Shown here: one piece after another, positions 7,718 to 14,430 of the stretch
Layout: each line of letters begins with the position of its first letter
Numbering within the stretch: the stretch's first letter is position 1
Origin: a bacterium
Lineage (GTDB): Bacteria > CAIWAD01
Reading direction: 5' to 3'
Assembly: GCA_030429345.1 (NCBI GenBank)
Contig: JAUIFJ010000055.1
Location: 1 to 14,659, forward strand
DNA: 14,659 nucleotides
The notes under the pieces: generated by a model
Seen by the model: only the letters and a program-made list of their open reading frames with translations
The model's database searches: none
Told to the model about the DNA's origin: nothing
Translations under genes and position numbers: made by a program

Positions 7718-9454
7718 CTAGTTCACTGTGGCCGTTCCGCCGGGGAACCCGGCGCTCTCGTTTTCCAGCATGAAGGTGGCGTGATCCAGGGCCTGCATGG
7801 GCGCTGTGCCGATCAGCGGCTTCAGCGAGAAGGGCGCCGCGGAATCGTCCGGTTCCGGTTCAATCGAGATCACGAAGGCAGCGCCACTCAAGTCCGTCGG
7901 GAAGCTCAGCCCCATGGGCGCGTTGACCAGGAAGTCCTCGCCGGGGAAGGGCGGGCCGGGCATGCTGCCACTGTGGGGCGCGCTGCTATCCAACGCCGTC
8001 ACATCCGTGAAGCGGCCGGTCGTCACGGGCGTGCCGTCGATCACGGCCCAGCCCTCGTAGACCCACCCGGCAGGCAGGGGCGGGAGTTCCAGCCCGGCCA
8101 TCGGGACGGTATTCAGGGTGACTGTGCCTGTAACCAGGGAACCCGGATTCTGCTCCATGGCATAAGTCACGTGATCCACCACATCGCCAGGAATCATGCC
8201 CACCAGGGGCTTCAAGGTATAGGGTAGCGGGCTGTCATCGGGTTGGGGCTCGATCGAGATCACCGCTGCGCCGCCGGCAAGGGTCGTGGGGAAGGTCAGC
8301 CCGACAGGGGCGTCGACCAGGAAATCCTCGCCCGGAAAGGGAGGGCCGGGCTCGCTGCCGCTGTAGGGCGCGGAGAAATCCGCTGCCATCGGGTCGGTAA
8401 AACGTCCGGTGGTCACGGGGGTGCCGTCGATCACCGCCCAGCCTTCGTATACCCACCCCTCTGGGAGCAACGGCAGTTCCAGCCCGGTGTCCGGCGTGCC
8501 GCTGGACAGGTCAAGGAACCAGAGTCCGCTGGTCTCGCTGGTATTCGCGCCGTCCGTGGGCGTGGCCAGGATGTAGTCGCCGGCGACCATGCTGAAATCG
8601 TCTCCCAGGGCGGCTCCATGGCTCACGTCCAGAGTGGCCATGCCGTCGGAAATGTCACCGCCCAGCAGCTTGGTCGCCGCCGGCAGCGGATCGGTGTCGC
8701 CGGCCGGTTCGATGCTCAGCACGAAGGCCGTGGCGGCATCCAGCGCCCGGTGGATCACGAACTCGCCGTTCGGAATCGGCTGGCCGTCCAGATCCTCCAG
8801 GCCACCGCCCTGTGAGACATTGAACTTGCCTGTCGACAGGGGCATGCCGTCGACGATCACCCAGCCCTCGTAGTGCATGCCGTTCATCAGGGGCTCCAGC
8901 CCCACGAAATCGACTGTGATCGTGGTCGCCAGGTCCAGGAACCACACGCCGCTGGTCTCGTCGCTGCCCGCGCCGTTCGTAGGCGTCGCCAGGACGTAGT
9001 CGCCGGCTGCGCCGGAGTAGTTGTCGCCCAGCGCCGCTGCGTGAGCGACGCTCAGCTGAGCCGTGGAACCGTATACGGCGCCGCCGAGAACCTTTGTGTC
9101 GGCGGGAGCGGGATCGCTGTCGCCCGCCGGCTCGATGCTGATCACCACCGCCTCGACCCCGCCCAGCTCCTCAGCGGTCTCGAAGACGCCGTTCTCCAGT
9201 GGCTGTCCGTCCAAGTTCACCAGGCCGCCAGTCGCGTCAAGGTTGAATTTGCCCGTTGTGACCGGTTGTCCGCGGATGATTGCCCAGCCCTCGTAGTGCA
9301 TGCCGCCGCCCAGAGGCTCCAGGCCGCTCAGGGAGAGCTGCAGCTGACCCATCGCACCGCTGTTTCCATTGTTTTCGTCGTCGCTGTCGCAGCCGATGAG
9401 CAGTGTGCCCAGGGCCATCATCAGCACGCCGTGTTGCAAGATCCTCGAGTTCAT
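7718..9454 (-). CDS. Lipoprotein with four RskA-like repeat domains
   Basis: A 578-aa predicted lipoprotein. The start ATG (9454) has GGAGG 6 nt upstream, and the N-terminus has a textbook lipobox LIGC (C22) followed by an acidic/Asn-rich linker. The mature part is four tandem domains of about 120-165 residues, each with a 'YEGWAVIDGTPVTTGRF' strand and, further on, a 'VISIEPxxDxxPxP' and 'KxLxG' segment. Domains 1-2 share a 'GDYxLATPTxGA' ending with 'SGxWFLDL'. Domains 3-4 share 'PGPPFPGEDFLV' and 'PxGLxFPT'. The strand pattern resembles the extracytoplasmic C-terminal domain of RskA-type anti-sigma factors ('YEVWLI', 'FAVSLEPAGG'), but no anti-sigma helix bundle or transmembrane helix is present. 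A direct role in sigma regulation is therefore not supported. It may be a scaffold or binding protein of the outer or inner membrane surface. Internal repeats imply successive duplications (A-A, B-B). Confidence 0.82.
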   Translation of the reverse strand: MNSRILQHGVLMMALGTLLIGCDSDDENNGNSGAMGQLQLSLSGLEPLGGGMHYEGWAIIRGQPVTTGKFNLDATGGLVNLDGQPLENGVFETAEELGGVEAVVISIEPAGDSDPAPADTKVLGGAVYGSTAQLSVAHAAALGDNYSGAAGDYVLATPTNGAGSDETSGVWFLDLATTITVDFVGLEPLMNGMHYEGWVIVDGMPLSTGKFNVSQGGGLEDLDGQPIPNGEFVIHRALDAATAFVLSIEPAGDTDPLPAATKLLGGDISDGMATLDVSHGAALGDDFSMVAGDYILATPTDGANTSETSGLWFLDLSSGTPDTGLELPLLPEGWVYEGWAVIDGTPVTTGRFTDPMAADFSAPYSGSEPGPPFPGEDFLVDAPVGLTFPTTLAGGAAVISIEPQPDDSPLPYTLKPLVGMIPGDVVDHVTYAMEQNPGSLVTGTVTLNTVPMAGLELPPLPAGWVYEGWAVIDGTPVTTGRFTDVTALDSSAPHSGSMPGPPFPGEDFLVNAPMGLSFPTDLSGAAFVISIEPEPDDSAAPFSLKPLIGTAPMQALDHATFMLENESAGFPGGTATVN

Positions 9455-9518
9455 GTGTGACCTCCGTCAGGGTTGTTGTTGAAGCGGAGGCCAAGGTTGG
9501 AAGTGGATCTCACAGGAA

Positions 9519-9572
9519 GATCACGGGGTTTTCACCAATCCTTGTCCGGTTTTCACAAATGGATCACGGGGT
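9519..9572 (-). promoter_or_regulatory. Direct-repeat cluster upstream of the four-repeat lipoprotein gene
   Basis: GATCACGGGGT occurs at 9519-9529 and 9562-9572. Between and overlapping them, GGTTTTCACcAA (9527-9538) and GGTTTTCACAAA (9548-9559) repeat with a 21-bp period, two helical turns. The cluster lies 65-118 bp upstream of the start codon at 9454. The repeats are plain in the sequence; that they bind a regulator is inference, and I could not place a convincing -10/-35 pair. Confidence 0.4.
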
Positions 9573-9670
9573 CGGAAGTCCGCTGGAAGCCGGGAATAAC
9601 CGAGAAGGTAGTCGGTCGATGCCGGAAGCTGGAATGTGGGGATCTAGTGGGTCGTGCCGAAGAAGAAGCA

Positions 9671-9761
9671 AGCCCCGCCGCCAGGTGCAGGGCATCTAAT
9701 ACGGGAACGACTGGGAATCGACCGCGCCACGTGTAGTGGCAGCAAGATCAGGGTTTGCCTG
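9671..9761 (-). pseudogene. Degenerate partial copy of the selenocysteine tRNA gene and its 3' flank
   Basis: Positions 9671-9720 match 9784-9833 at 48 of 50 bases, covering the terminator stem, 3' acceptor strand and T-arm of the intact tRNA-Sec. A second stretch, 9740-9761, matches 9838-9859 at 19 of 22 bases and corresponds to the variable arm. Between them the copy carries about 15 extra bases containing a CCAC/GTGG inverted repeat, which breaks the T-arm. The anticodon arm and 5' half cannot be found, and the poly-T after the terminator stem is missing. It therefore cannot form a tRNA. It reads as a decayed tandem duplication on the same strand; a remnant of an integration site at the tRNA 3' end is an alternative. 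Confidence 0.7.
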
Positions 9762-9778
9762 TTTCCTCTTCCAGACAC

Positions 9779-9808
9779 AAAAAAGCCCCGCCGCCAGGTG
9801 CAGGGCTT
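9779..9808 (-). terminator. Rho-independent terminator of tRNA-Sec
   Basis: Read on the minus strand, AAGCCC and GGGCTT form a 6-bp stem around a 14-nt loop and are followed by a run of U (six A on the + strand, 9779-9784). It lies 6 nt past the 3' end of the tRNA-Sec gene, so the tRNA is probably transcribed alone. Confidence 0.8.
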
Positions 9809-9814
9809 CTAATA

Positions 9815-9912
9815 CGGGAACGTCTGGGAATCGAACCCAGCAAGGACAGGGTTTACCTGCCCCTCGGACGGCTTTGAAGGCCGCGGTGGCCACCAGGTCC
9901 ACATCCATCCCC
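9815..9912 (-). tRNA. selC: tRNA-Sec (anticodon UCA)
   Basis: A 98-nt minus-strand sequence folds as a bacterial selenocysteine tRNA. The 7-nt anticodon loop CTTCAAA carries anticodon UCA (+ strand 9875-9877), which reads UGA, on a 5-bp stem. The D-stem is long (six positions, GUGGAC with GGCCAC, one mismatch). The variable arm is very long and stable (GGGCAGG with CCTGTCC). The T-arm is CTGGG-TTCGATT-CCCAG. The acceptor is 8 positions, GGGGATGG against ACGTTCCC, seven pairs including two G-U and one mismatch; start 9912 was chosen because it pairs best. The discriminator base is G, as in E. coli selC, and CCA is not encoded. It would be charged with serine and converted to selenocysteine by SelA; no selA, selB or selD lies in the window. 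The weak acceptor pairing is the only oddity. Confidence 0.92.
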
Positions 9913-9992
9913 CGGTAGGCCGCAAAGTAAGAATCCTCTTCTTAGAGGTGTGCCCAAATGCCTGGTTCACGTGGAGCGGGGCTCTTCTCCCT

Positions 9993-10179
9993 GGCACCGT
10001 GCCCGGCACCGTCCCTGGCGCCGCCCCTGGCACCGTCCGTGGCACCGTCCCTGGCACCGTCCGTGGCACCGTCCGTGGCACCGTCCCTGGCACCGTCCCT
10101 GGCACCGTCCTTGGCACCGTGCCTGGCACCGTCCCTGGCACCGTCCCTGGCACCGTCCCTGGCACCGTCCGTGGCACCC
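9993..10179 (+). repeat. 12-bp tandem repeat array 2 (15 full units plus partial)
   Basis: Fifteen contiguous 12-mers with consensus GGCACCGTCCCT, ending in a partial unit at 10173-10179. The last two bases vary (CT, GT, TT), two units have GTGCC in place of GTCCC, and the third unit is GGCGCCGCCCCT. The orientation is the same as array 3 and opposite to array 1. It fills the gap between the divergently oriented tRNA-Sec and glycosyltransferase genes and stops 60 bp before the glycosyltransferase start. There are no unique spacers, so it is not a CRISPR. The reading frame of the next gene is open back through the array, which is a by-product of the 12-bp period. The flanks (9913-9992 and 10180-10224) hold no gene that I can support. 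Confidence 0.97.
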
Positions 10180-10224
10180 AAGTATTTCCGGAAACTGCCG
10201 ACAAGCGAAGAAGGCCCTTGGATT

Positions 10225-10233
10225 GAAAGGAGG
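10225..10233 (+). promoter_or_regulatory. Strong ribosome binding site deciding the glycosyltransferase start
   Basis: GAAAGGAGG is an almost perfect anti-16S match, ending 6 nt before GTG 10240. It decides for that GTG over the long upstream extension through the repeat array. Confidence 0.85.
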
Positions 10234-10239
10234 CCCTTC

Positions 10240-11274
10240 GTGCGTCCCCAGCTTTCTGTCGTCATTCCCGTTTTCAACGGGCTCCGCACTCTGCCGGCAA
10301 CCCTGGATGCCTGGTTGAGTCAGACCTGTGACGTTTGCTGGGAGGTGGTATTCGTCGACAACAACTCATCCGATGGGAGCTTCGACTGGATGCGCACTTT
10401 CGCCCTGGGTCGTTGCCTGAAAGCGGGCGTTCCCTGTCATTCGCTCCGGGAGGAGCGCCCCGGGCAAAGCGCGGCCAGCAATCGAGGGGCCGCCGAAGCC
10501 CGTGGACGATGGCTGGTCTTTTCGGCGCAGGACATGCTGCCGCAAGCCGGCATGCTGCAGGGGCATCTGAATGCGCTGAGGGAGAACTCGCAGGATCTCA
10601 GGGTCGTTCTAGGGCACATCGCCTATCCGCCAGAGCAGCTGCAGGATCCCTTTATGCGCTGTCTGGTGGAGGAGACCGTATACCAGTTCGGCTTCGATGC
10701 GATCGGTGATCCGGAAAAGGCCAATCCGCGTTGCCTTTATGCACCGAATTTCAGTCTGCCCAAGGCGCTATTCATTGGGCAGGGCGGCTTTGACGAGCGC
10801 TTCCCCTATGGCTGGCAGGACACGGATCTTGGCCTTCGGCTGGCTGCGGCAGGGACGCGATTGGTCTACCGCAAGGAGCTGTGCGCGCTGCACGATCATC
10901 CCCTGGACTGGCGTGGCTTCTGCCGGAGAATGCACAGTGTCGGACAGGATTTTCCTCGGTACCTGGCGAAGCACCCGACCTTCGAGGATCCTGCAGAGGT
11001 CGAAAGGCATCTTCGCATCCATTTTCATGAAGCCCGTCGGCTGGTCAGCTCGGCCCAGAAGCTGGTTCGCCTGTGGGAAGCGGATCCCGGACAGCCCCTG
11101 CCTGACCTGCAGTTGCACGAAGGCGCAGGGCATCGTAATACACTGTCGGCGGCATTCGTTCTCCTGCTCAAGTATCACTTCTACAAGGGCGTCTACGACG
11201 GCCAGCGTGCATTGGCGAGAGCGCCGGTCTCCCTGAGTCGCCGCCTGCGTGGAAGTTTCCGCGAAACAGTCTGA
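10240..11274 (+). CDS. Family 2 glycosyltransferase (GT-A fold)
   Basis: A 344-aa cytosolic or membrane-associated glycosyltransferase using a nucleotide-sugar donor. The start is GTG 10240, set by the AAGGAGG site; the protein then opens exactly as GT2 enzymes do, '[20 protein letters not shown]' (residues 5-24). Donor-binding features follow: '[12 protein letters not shown]' (36-47), NRG at 81-83, and the DxD region reading SAQDM (95-99), where the first aspartate of the usual pattern is replaced. The acceptor-side motif is '[20 protein letters not shown]' (182-201), with QDTD in place of the common EDxD. H218 and H220 lie just after. No membrane helix is evident except a weakly hydrophobic stretch near 310-320. 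The acceptor is unknown; surface polysaccharide or lipid glycosylation is likely from family and context. It lies 71 bp upstream of the patatin/barrel gene on the same strand with no clear terminator between, so the two are probably co-transcribed. The array at 9993-10179 lies in its 5' region. Confidence 0.9.
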   Translation: MRPQLSVVIPVFNGLRTLPATLDAWLSQTCDVCWEVVFVDNNSSDGSFDWMRTFALGRCLKAGVPCHSLREERPGQSAASNRGAAEARGRWLVFSAQDMLPQAGMLQGHLNALRENSQDLRVVLGHIAYPPEQLQDPFMRCLVEETVYQFGFDAIGDPEKANPRCLYAPNFSLPKALFIGQGGFDERFPYGWQDTDLGLRLAAAGTRLVYRKELCALHDHPLDWRGFCRRMHSVGQDFPRYLAKHPTFEDPAEVERHLRIHFHEARRLVSSAQKLVRLWEADPGQPLPDLQLHEGAGHRNTLSAAFVLLLKYHFYKGVYDGQRALARAPVSLSRRLRGSFRETV

Positions 11275-11345
11275 TCTTCCATGTCCACTCCGATGCCGCC
11301 GGAAAAACCCGTGCGGAAGGGGTGCTCCGCCAGGATTGATTCGCC

Positions 11346-13544
11346 ATGCGCCTGCTGACACTTCTGCTGACCCTGATTGCACTCGTCCATGAAGAGGCCC
11401 GTGCGAAAAGCTTCGTTGATCTTCGCAGTGACAGTTCACGAGTTGCACTTGCCTTGGGCGGAGGAGGCGCGCGTGGCCTGGCTCACATTGGCGTGCTGCG
11501 TTGGCTGGAGGAGAACGACATTCCCGTCGACCTGGTCACGGGCACCAGCATGGGCGCGCTGGTCGGCGGCCTGTGGGCGGCCGGGTGGTCGGAAGCGCAG
11601 CTCGACAGTCTGGCGCAGGTGATCCCTTGGGTAGACAGCTTTATCGATCGTCCGAGACACAACCAGTGGATCGGGCGCGCTCGCTTCAGCAACAGGCCCT
11701 CGCACCTGAAGTTCATGCTGCAGGACGGACGCCTGCTGCCGCCCGGAGGGCTGGTCGGCGGACACAAGGTCGAACTCCTGCTGGCCGACCTGACCCTGGG
11801 AGTACACCCGGTGAAGGACTTTCGCAGGCTCCCGCGTCCCTTCGGCTGCGTGGCGACGGACCTCGAAAGCGGAGAGCCGTACTACATGGTTTCCGGCTCC
11901 CTTCCCACCGCGCTGCGCGCCAGCATGAGTCTGCCGAGCATCTTCGATCCAGCCCTTGTAGACGACCGTATACTTGTCGACGGCGGCCTGCTCGAGAACC
12001 TTCCCGTTGAACTGGCGTGGCGCATGGGGGCCAGCTTTGTGATCGCGGTACGTCTGACCTACGACCTGCGGGAACGTGAAGAGCTGCAGGACCTGCTGTC
12101 GATCGCCGGGCAGTCCGTCGACCTGGTCGGCCTGGCACGCGAGGACGAGCTAGAACGCATGGCCGACATCGTGATCCACGTGGACACGCGCGGAACCGGC
12201 ATGCTGGATTTCGATGATGTAGCATCGATCATCGAACGCGGATACAAGGCCGCGGAGGAGAGCCGCAAGGAGCTGCTCGCCCTGCGCCGGTCGATCGGCC
12301 GCGGCATGCCGGCTGTCGTTCGCCCTTCTCTTCCGGACAGTGTGCGTATCCTGAACCTGGAATGGGACGGAATCGCCTCCCCGGAAGAGATCGACCGCTC
12401 GCCGCTTGGCGACGCCGGGCCGGAAAGGGCGGTTCCTCTGAGCGGGCTGCGGGATCTGCCCAATGCCATTGTATACGGCGGAATCTACCGCAAGGCCGAT
12501 TATCGCCTCGGGGAGATTACCTTAGGGGCGGACGGTGTACCCGAGGCCACGCTGCTGCTCCGCGGCTCCCGACTGCAGGGAGGGACACTAGGGCTGAACA
12601 TGGCCTACAGCGAGAGCGAGCAGCTGATCCTGGGAGCGACATTCGATTTTCTCGAGCCGACGGGCACGGGCTCCTGGCTGCGACTCGAGGCCCAGCTTGA
12701 GGGGCGATCCAGCCTGGGGGCGACCTGGGTCAAGAGCCGCCGGGCCTACAGCACCTGGTTCCGCGTCCTGCGGGGATCCTGGGAAGAGCGGTACTTCCGC
12801 TACGTGAACCGTGACGGGCGCACGGAATTCGACTATGACCGCCGCCTCCTCAATGGCGAGGCCATGGTCGGGCTCAATCTTCGAAAGGGCGCCCTGCTGG
12901 TCGGCGGGCTGTTCCGCGAGCACCGCATCCTGAGTTCGGACCAGGCGGGGCTGCCCTACAACCGTTTGAGTGCCATCGATGCCGGTCTCGTATCACACCT
13001 GTGGATCGACACGCGCAACCGCCTGCCCCTGCCGACGAAGGGCGCCGAATTGCGCCTGCGTTTCCGGCAGAGCCTGGATCGCCTGAGTGACATGCCGGCC
13101 TGGCGGGAAACCCAGCTTCGGGCGCGCGCCGTTATCAGCCAGGGCCCCCTGGGCCTCGAGGGCTCCCTTAGCGCTCTCCATATCTTCGACAGCCCCTTCT
13201 CGGAAGTCCGACTGACACAGTTCGGCGGCTATCCCTGGGAACCCGGTTTCACCGAAGGGGAACTGATGCTGCATGAATACTGGTGCGGTTCGGTGGGGCT
13301 TCGGGCGCGGTTCAGCGAAACAGGCAGCCTGCGGCCCTTTGTCTTTTTCGGCCGGCTGGAGGACCATGCCGTGCCCGGCTTCGAAGAGGTGTCCGCGCAA
13401 ATCGATTCGAAACGCCTGCAGGGCTTCGGACTGGCCCTCACGCTGAACAACCGCCTTCTGGGTCCGCTGAGCATGGGCTACTCGCGCGCCGGCGGGCGAG
13501 ACGCGGTTCTCTTCTTTCGCGCGGGATTTCTACTGGATCACTAG
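11346..13544 (+). CDS. Patatin-like phospholipase with C-terminal outer-membrane beta-barrel (PlpD-like, type Vd)
   Basis: A 732-aa predicted outer-membrane protein. A signal peptide occupies residues 1-20 (cleavage after ARA). Residues about 33-300 are a patatin domain with the oxyanion loop GGGGARG (38-44), nucleophile motif GTSMG (Ser68) and catalytic aspartate in DGG (D212), so all active-site elements are present. Residues about 327-390 resemble one POTRA domain ('VRILNLEWDGIASPEEID'). Residues about 395-732 are alternating amphipathic strands ending in an Omp85-type last strand region ('NNRLLGPLSMGYSRAGG' to the end). The order and length match PlpD, a type Vd autotransporter of about 730 residues in Pseudomonas, which has phospholipase A1 activity. 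ATG 11346 has AGGA 10 nt upstream, which is weak, but the signal peptide supports it. Whether the patatin domain is released or stays attached is unknown. The phenylalanine usual at the very C-terminus of barrels is replaced by LLDH. Confidence 0.92.
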   Translation: MRLLTLLLTLIALVHEEARAKSFVDLRSDSSRVALALGGGGARGLAHIGVLRWLEENDIPVDLVTGTSMGALVGGLWAAGWSEAQLDSLAQVIPWVDSFIDRPRHNQWIGRARFSNRPSHLKFMLQDGRLLPPGGLVGGHKVELLLADLTLGVHPVKDFRRLPRPFGCVATDLESGEPYYMVSGSLPTALRASMSLPSIFDPALVDDRILVDGGLLENLPVELAWRMGASFVIAVRLTYDLREREELQDLLSIAGQSVDLVGLAREDELERMADIVIHVDTRGTGMLDFDDVASIIERGYKAAEESRKELLALRRSIGRGMPAVVRPSLPDSVRILNLEWDGIASPEEIDRSPLGDAGPERAVPLSGLRDLPNAIVYGGIYRKADYRLGEITLGADGVPEATLLLRGSRLQGGTLGLNMAYSESEQLILGATFDFLEPTGTGSWLRLEAQLEGRSSLGATWVKSRRAYSTWFRVLRGSWEERYFRYVNRDGRTEFDYDRRLLNGEAMVGLNLRKGALLVGGLFREHRILSSDQAGLPYNRLSAIDAGLVSHLWIDTRNRLPLPTKGAELRLRFRQSLDRLSDMPAWRETQLRARAVISQGPLGLEGSLSALHIFDSPFSEVRLTQFGGYPWEPGFTEGELMLHEYWCGSVGLRARFSETGSLRPFVFFGRLEDHAVPGFEEVSAQIDSKRLQGFGLALTLNNRLLGPLSMGYSRAGGRDAVLFFRAGFLLDH

Positions 13545-13654
13545 TCGCCTTCGTACATCAGTAGTGGCGAACAGAGGAGTCCCCGAATAGGTGATACTTC
13601 GCTCTTCTGGATGACCGTGATACCTTGAAGCAGGCACGTTTCTGCGCATTCGGA

Positions 13655-14278
13655 TTACGCGGCCAGGTCCGTGCTGCCTGGCGGTGTACGTGGCGCCCTG
13701 TTCTTGTCCCGATCCCACATGGAATTCTTCAGCACCTGCAACACGTAGCGCGCATATTCGCTACGTCGTCTCTTGGTGTGCCTGTGCAGCGCAGTATAGC
13801 CAGATGCGGGTTCCAGGAAATCCATATCGGATTCGCCTATAGCCAGTCTCCGATAGCTGGACCATGCATACTCCCCGGGTGATTCACAAAGCCCTGCGCG
13901 TACAGGGTTCAGATCGATGTAGGCCATGCAGTTCAACAGATAGGCCTCATCGTCGATCAGCTTGTCCTTGAACCGGCCATCCCAGACCTTGCCTTCGACT
14001 CGTCGGTGGTAGATGAGGTATTTGGCATAGGAGCTGTTCGCCTGGCACATCATTCCCGAGATACTTCCTTCTCCTGATTGTGATGCAATCAAGTGGAAAT
14101 GATTGCTCATCAGGACAAAGGCATGAATGCTGCATGAGTTCATGGTCGCCGCTCTCTTCAGGTATTGCAAGTACTGCGCGCGGTCCATGTCCATGTAAAA
14201 CAGGGTTTGCTGTGCATTGCCGCGGTGCGTAATGTGGTAGTAGTTGTCGCGGATGAAGTTTCTGGGTTTTCTTGGCAT
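13655..14278 (-). CDS. REP-associated Y1 transposase (RAYT, HUH family)
   Basis: A 207-aa single-strand DNA nicking and joining enzyme of the IS200/IS605-related TnpA-REP group. It has the diagnostic N-terminus 'MPRKPRNF' with 'YYHITHRGN', the metal-binding HUH pair in NHFHL (H60, H62), the 'YAKYLIYHRR' and 'GKVWDGRFKDKLI' segments, and 'YLLNCMAYIDLNPVRAGL' with Y120 as the probable nucleophile, then 'YAWSSYR'. The start at 14278 was chosen because GGGAGA lies 9 nt upstream and it gives the family's usual MPRKPR opening. A further in-frame ATG at 14317 has no ribosome site. No IS200-like ends, tnpB or target duplications are visible, which fits a domesticated RAYT rather than an active IS. 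Base composition is visibly less GC-rich than the neighbours, suggesting transfer. It is convergent with the patatin gene, and 12-bp array 3 lies about 150 bp upstream of its start. Confidence 0.93.
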   Translation of the reverse strand: MPRKPRNFIRDNYYHITHRGNAQQTLFYMDMDRAQYLQYLKRAATMNSCSIHAFVLMSNHFHLIASQSGEGSISGMMCQANSSYAKYLIYHRRVEGKVWDGRFKDKLIDDEAYLLNCMAYIDLNPVRAGLCESPGEYAWSSYRRLAIGESDMDFLEPASGYTALHRHTKRRRSEYARYVLQVLKNSMWDRDKNRAPRTPPGSTDLAA

Positions 14279-14430
14279 GCGTTTGGTTCTCCCATTTGTT
14301 TCACGAGGAATCTGCATTTGCTTGCTGTTAGATCATAGACCCGGGAAGCCGGAAACTGTGTTTCGTGAATGCGGTGTCCATTTCCGGTAACACTTTCTCC
14401 ATTTTCGTCATGTGAGACGGAACACTTGCT

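Noticed and set aside
9935-9948. Small hairpin CCTCT-TCTT-AGAGG upstream of tRNA-Sec
   Set aside because: A 5-bp stem with no U-tract; it may be chance, and no convincing promoter boxes could be placed around it.
9993-10179. CRISPR-like array
   Set aside because: Units are 12 bp, head-to-tail and without unique spacers; no cas genes.
13545-13654. Conventional REP element or terminator between the patatin gene and the transposase
   Set aside because: Only a 5-bp TCGCC/GGCGA inverted repeat (13545-13570) with a 16-nt loop and a duplicated GTGATAC were found; too little to support.
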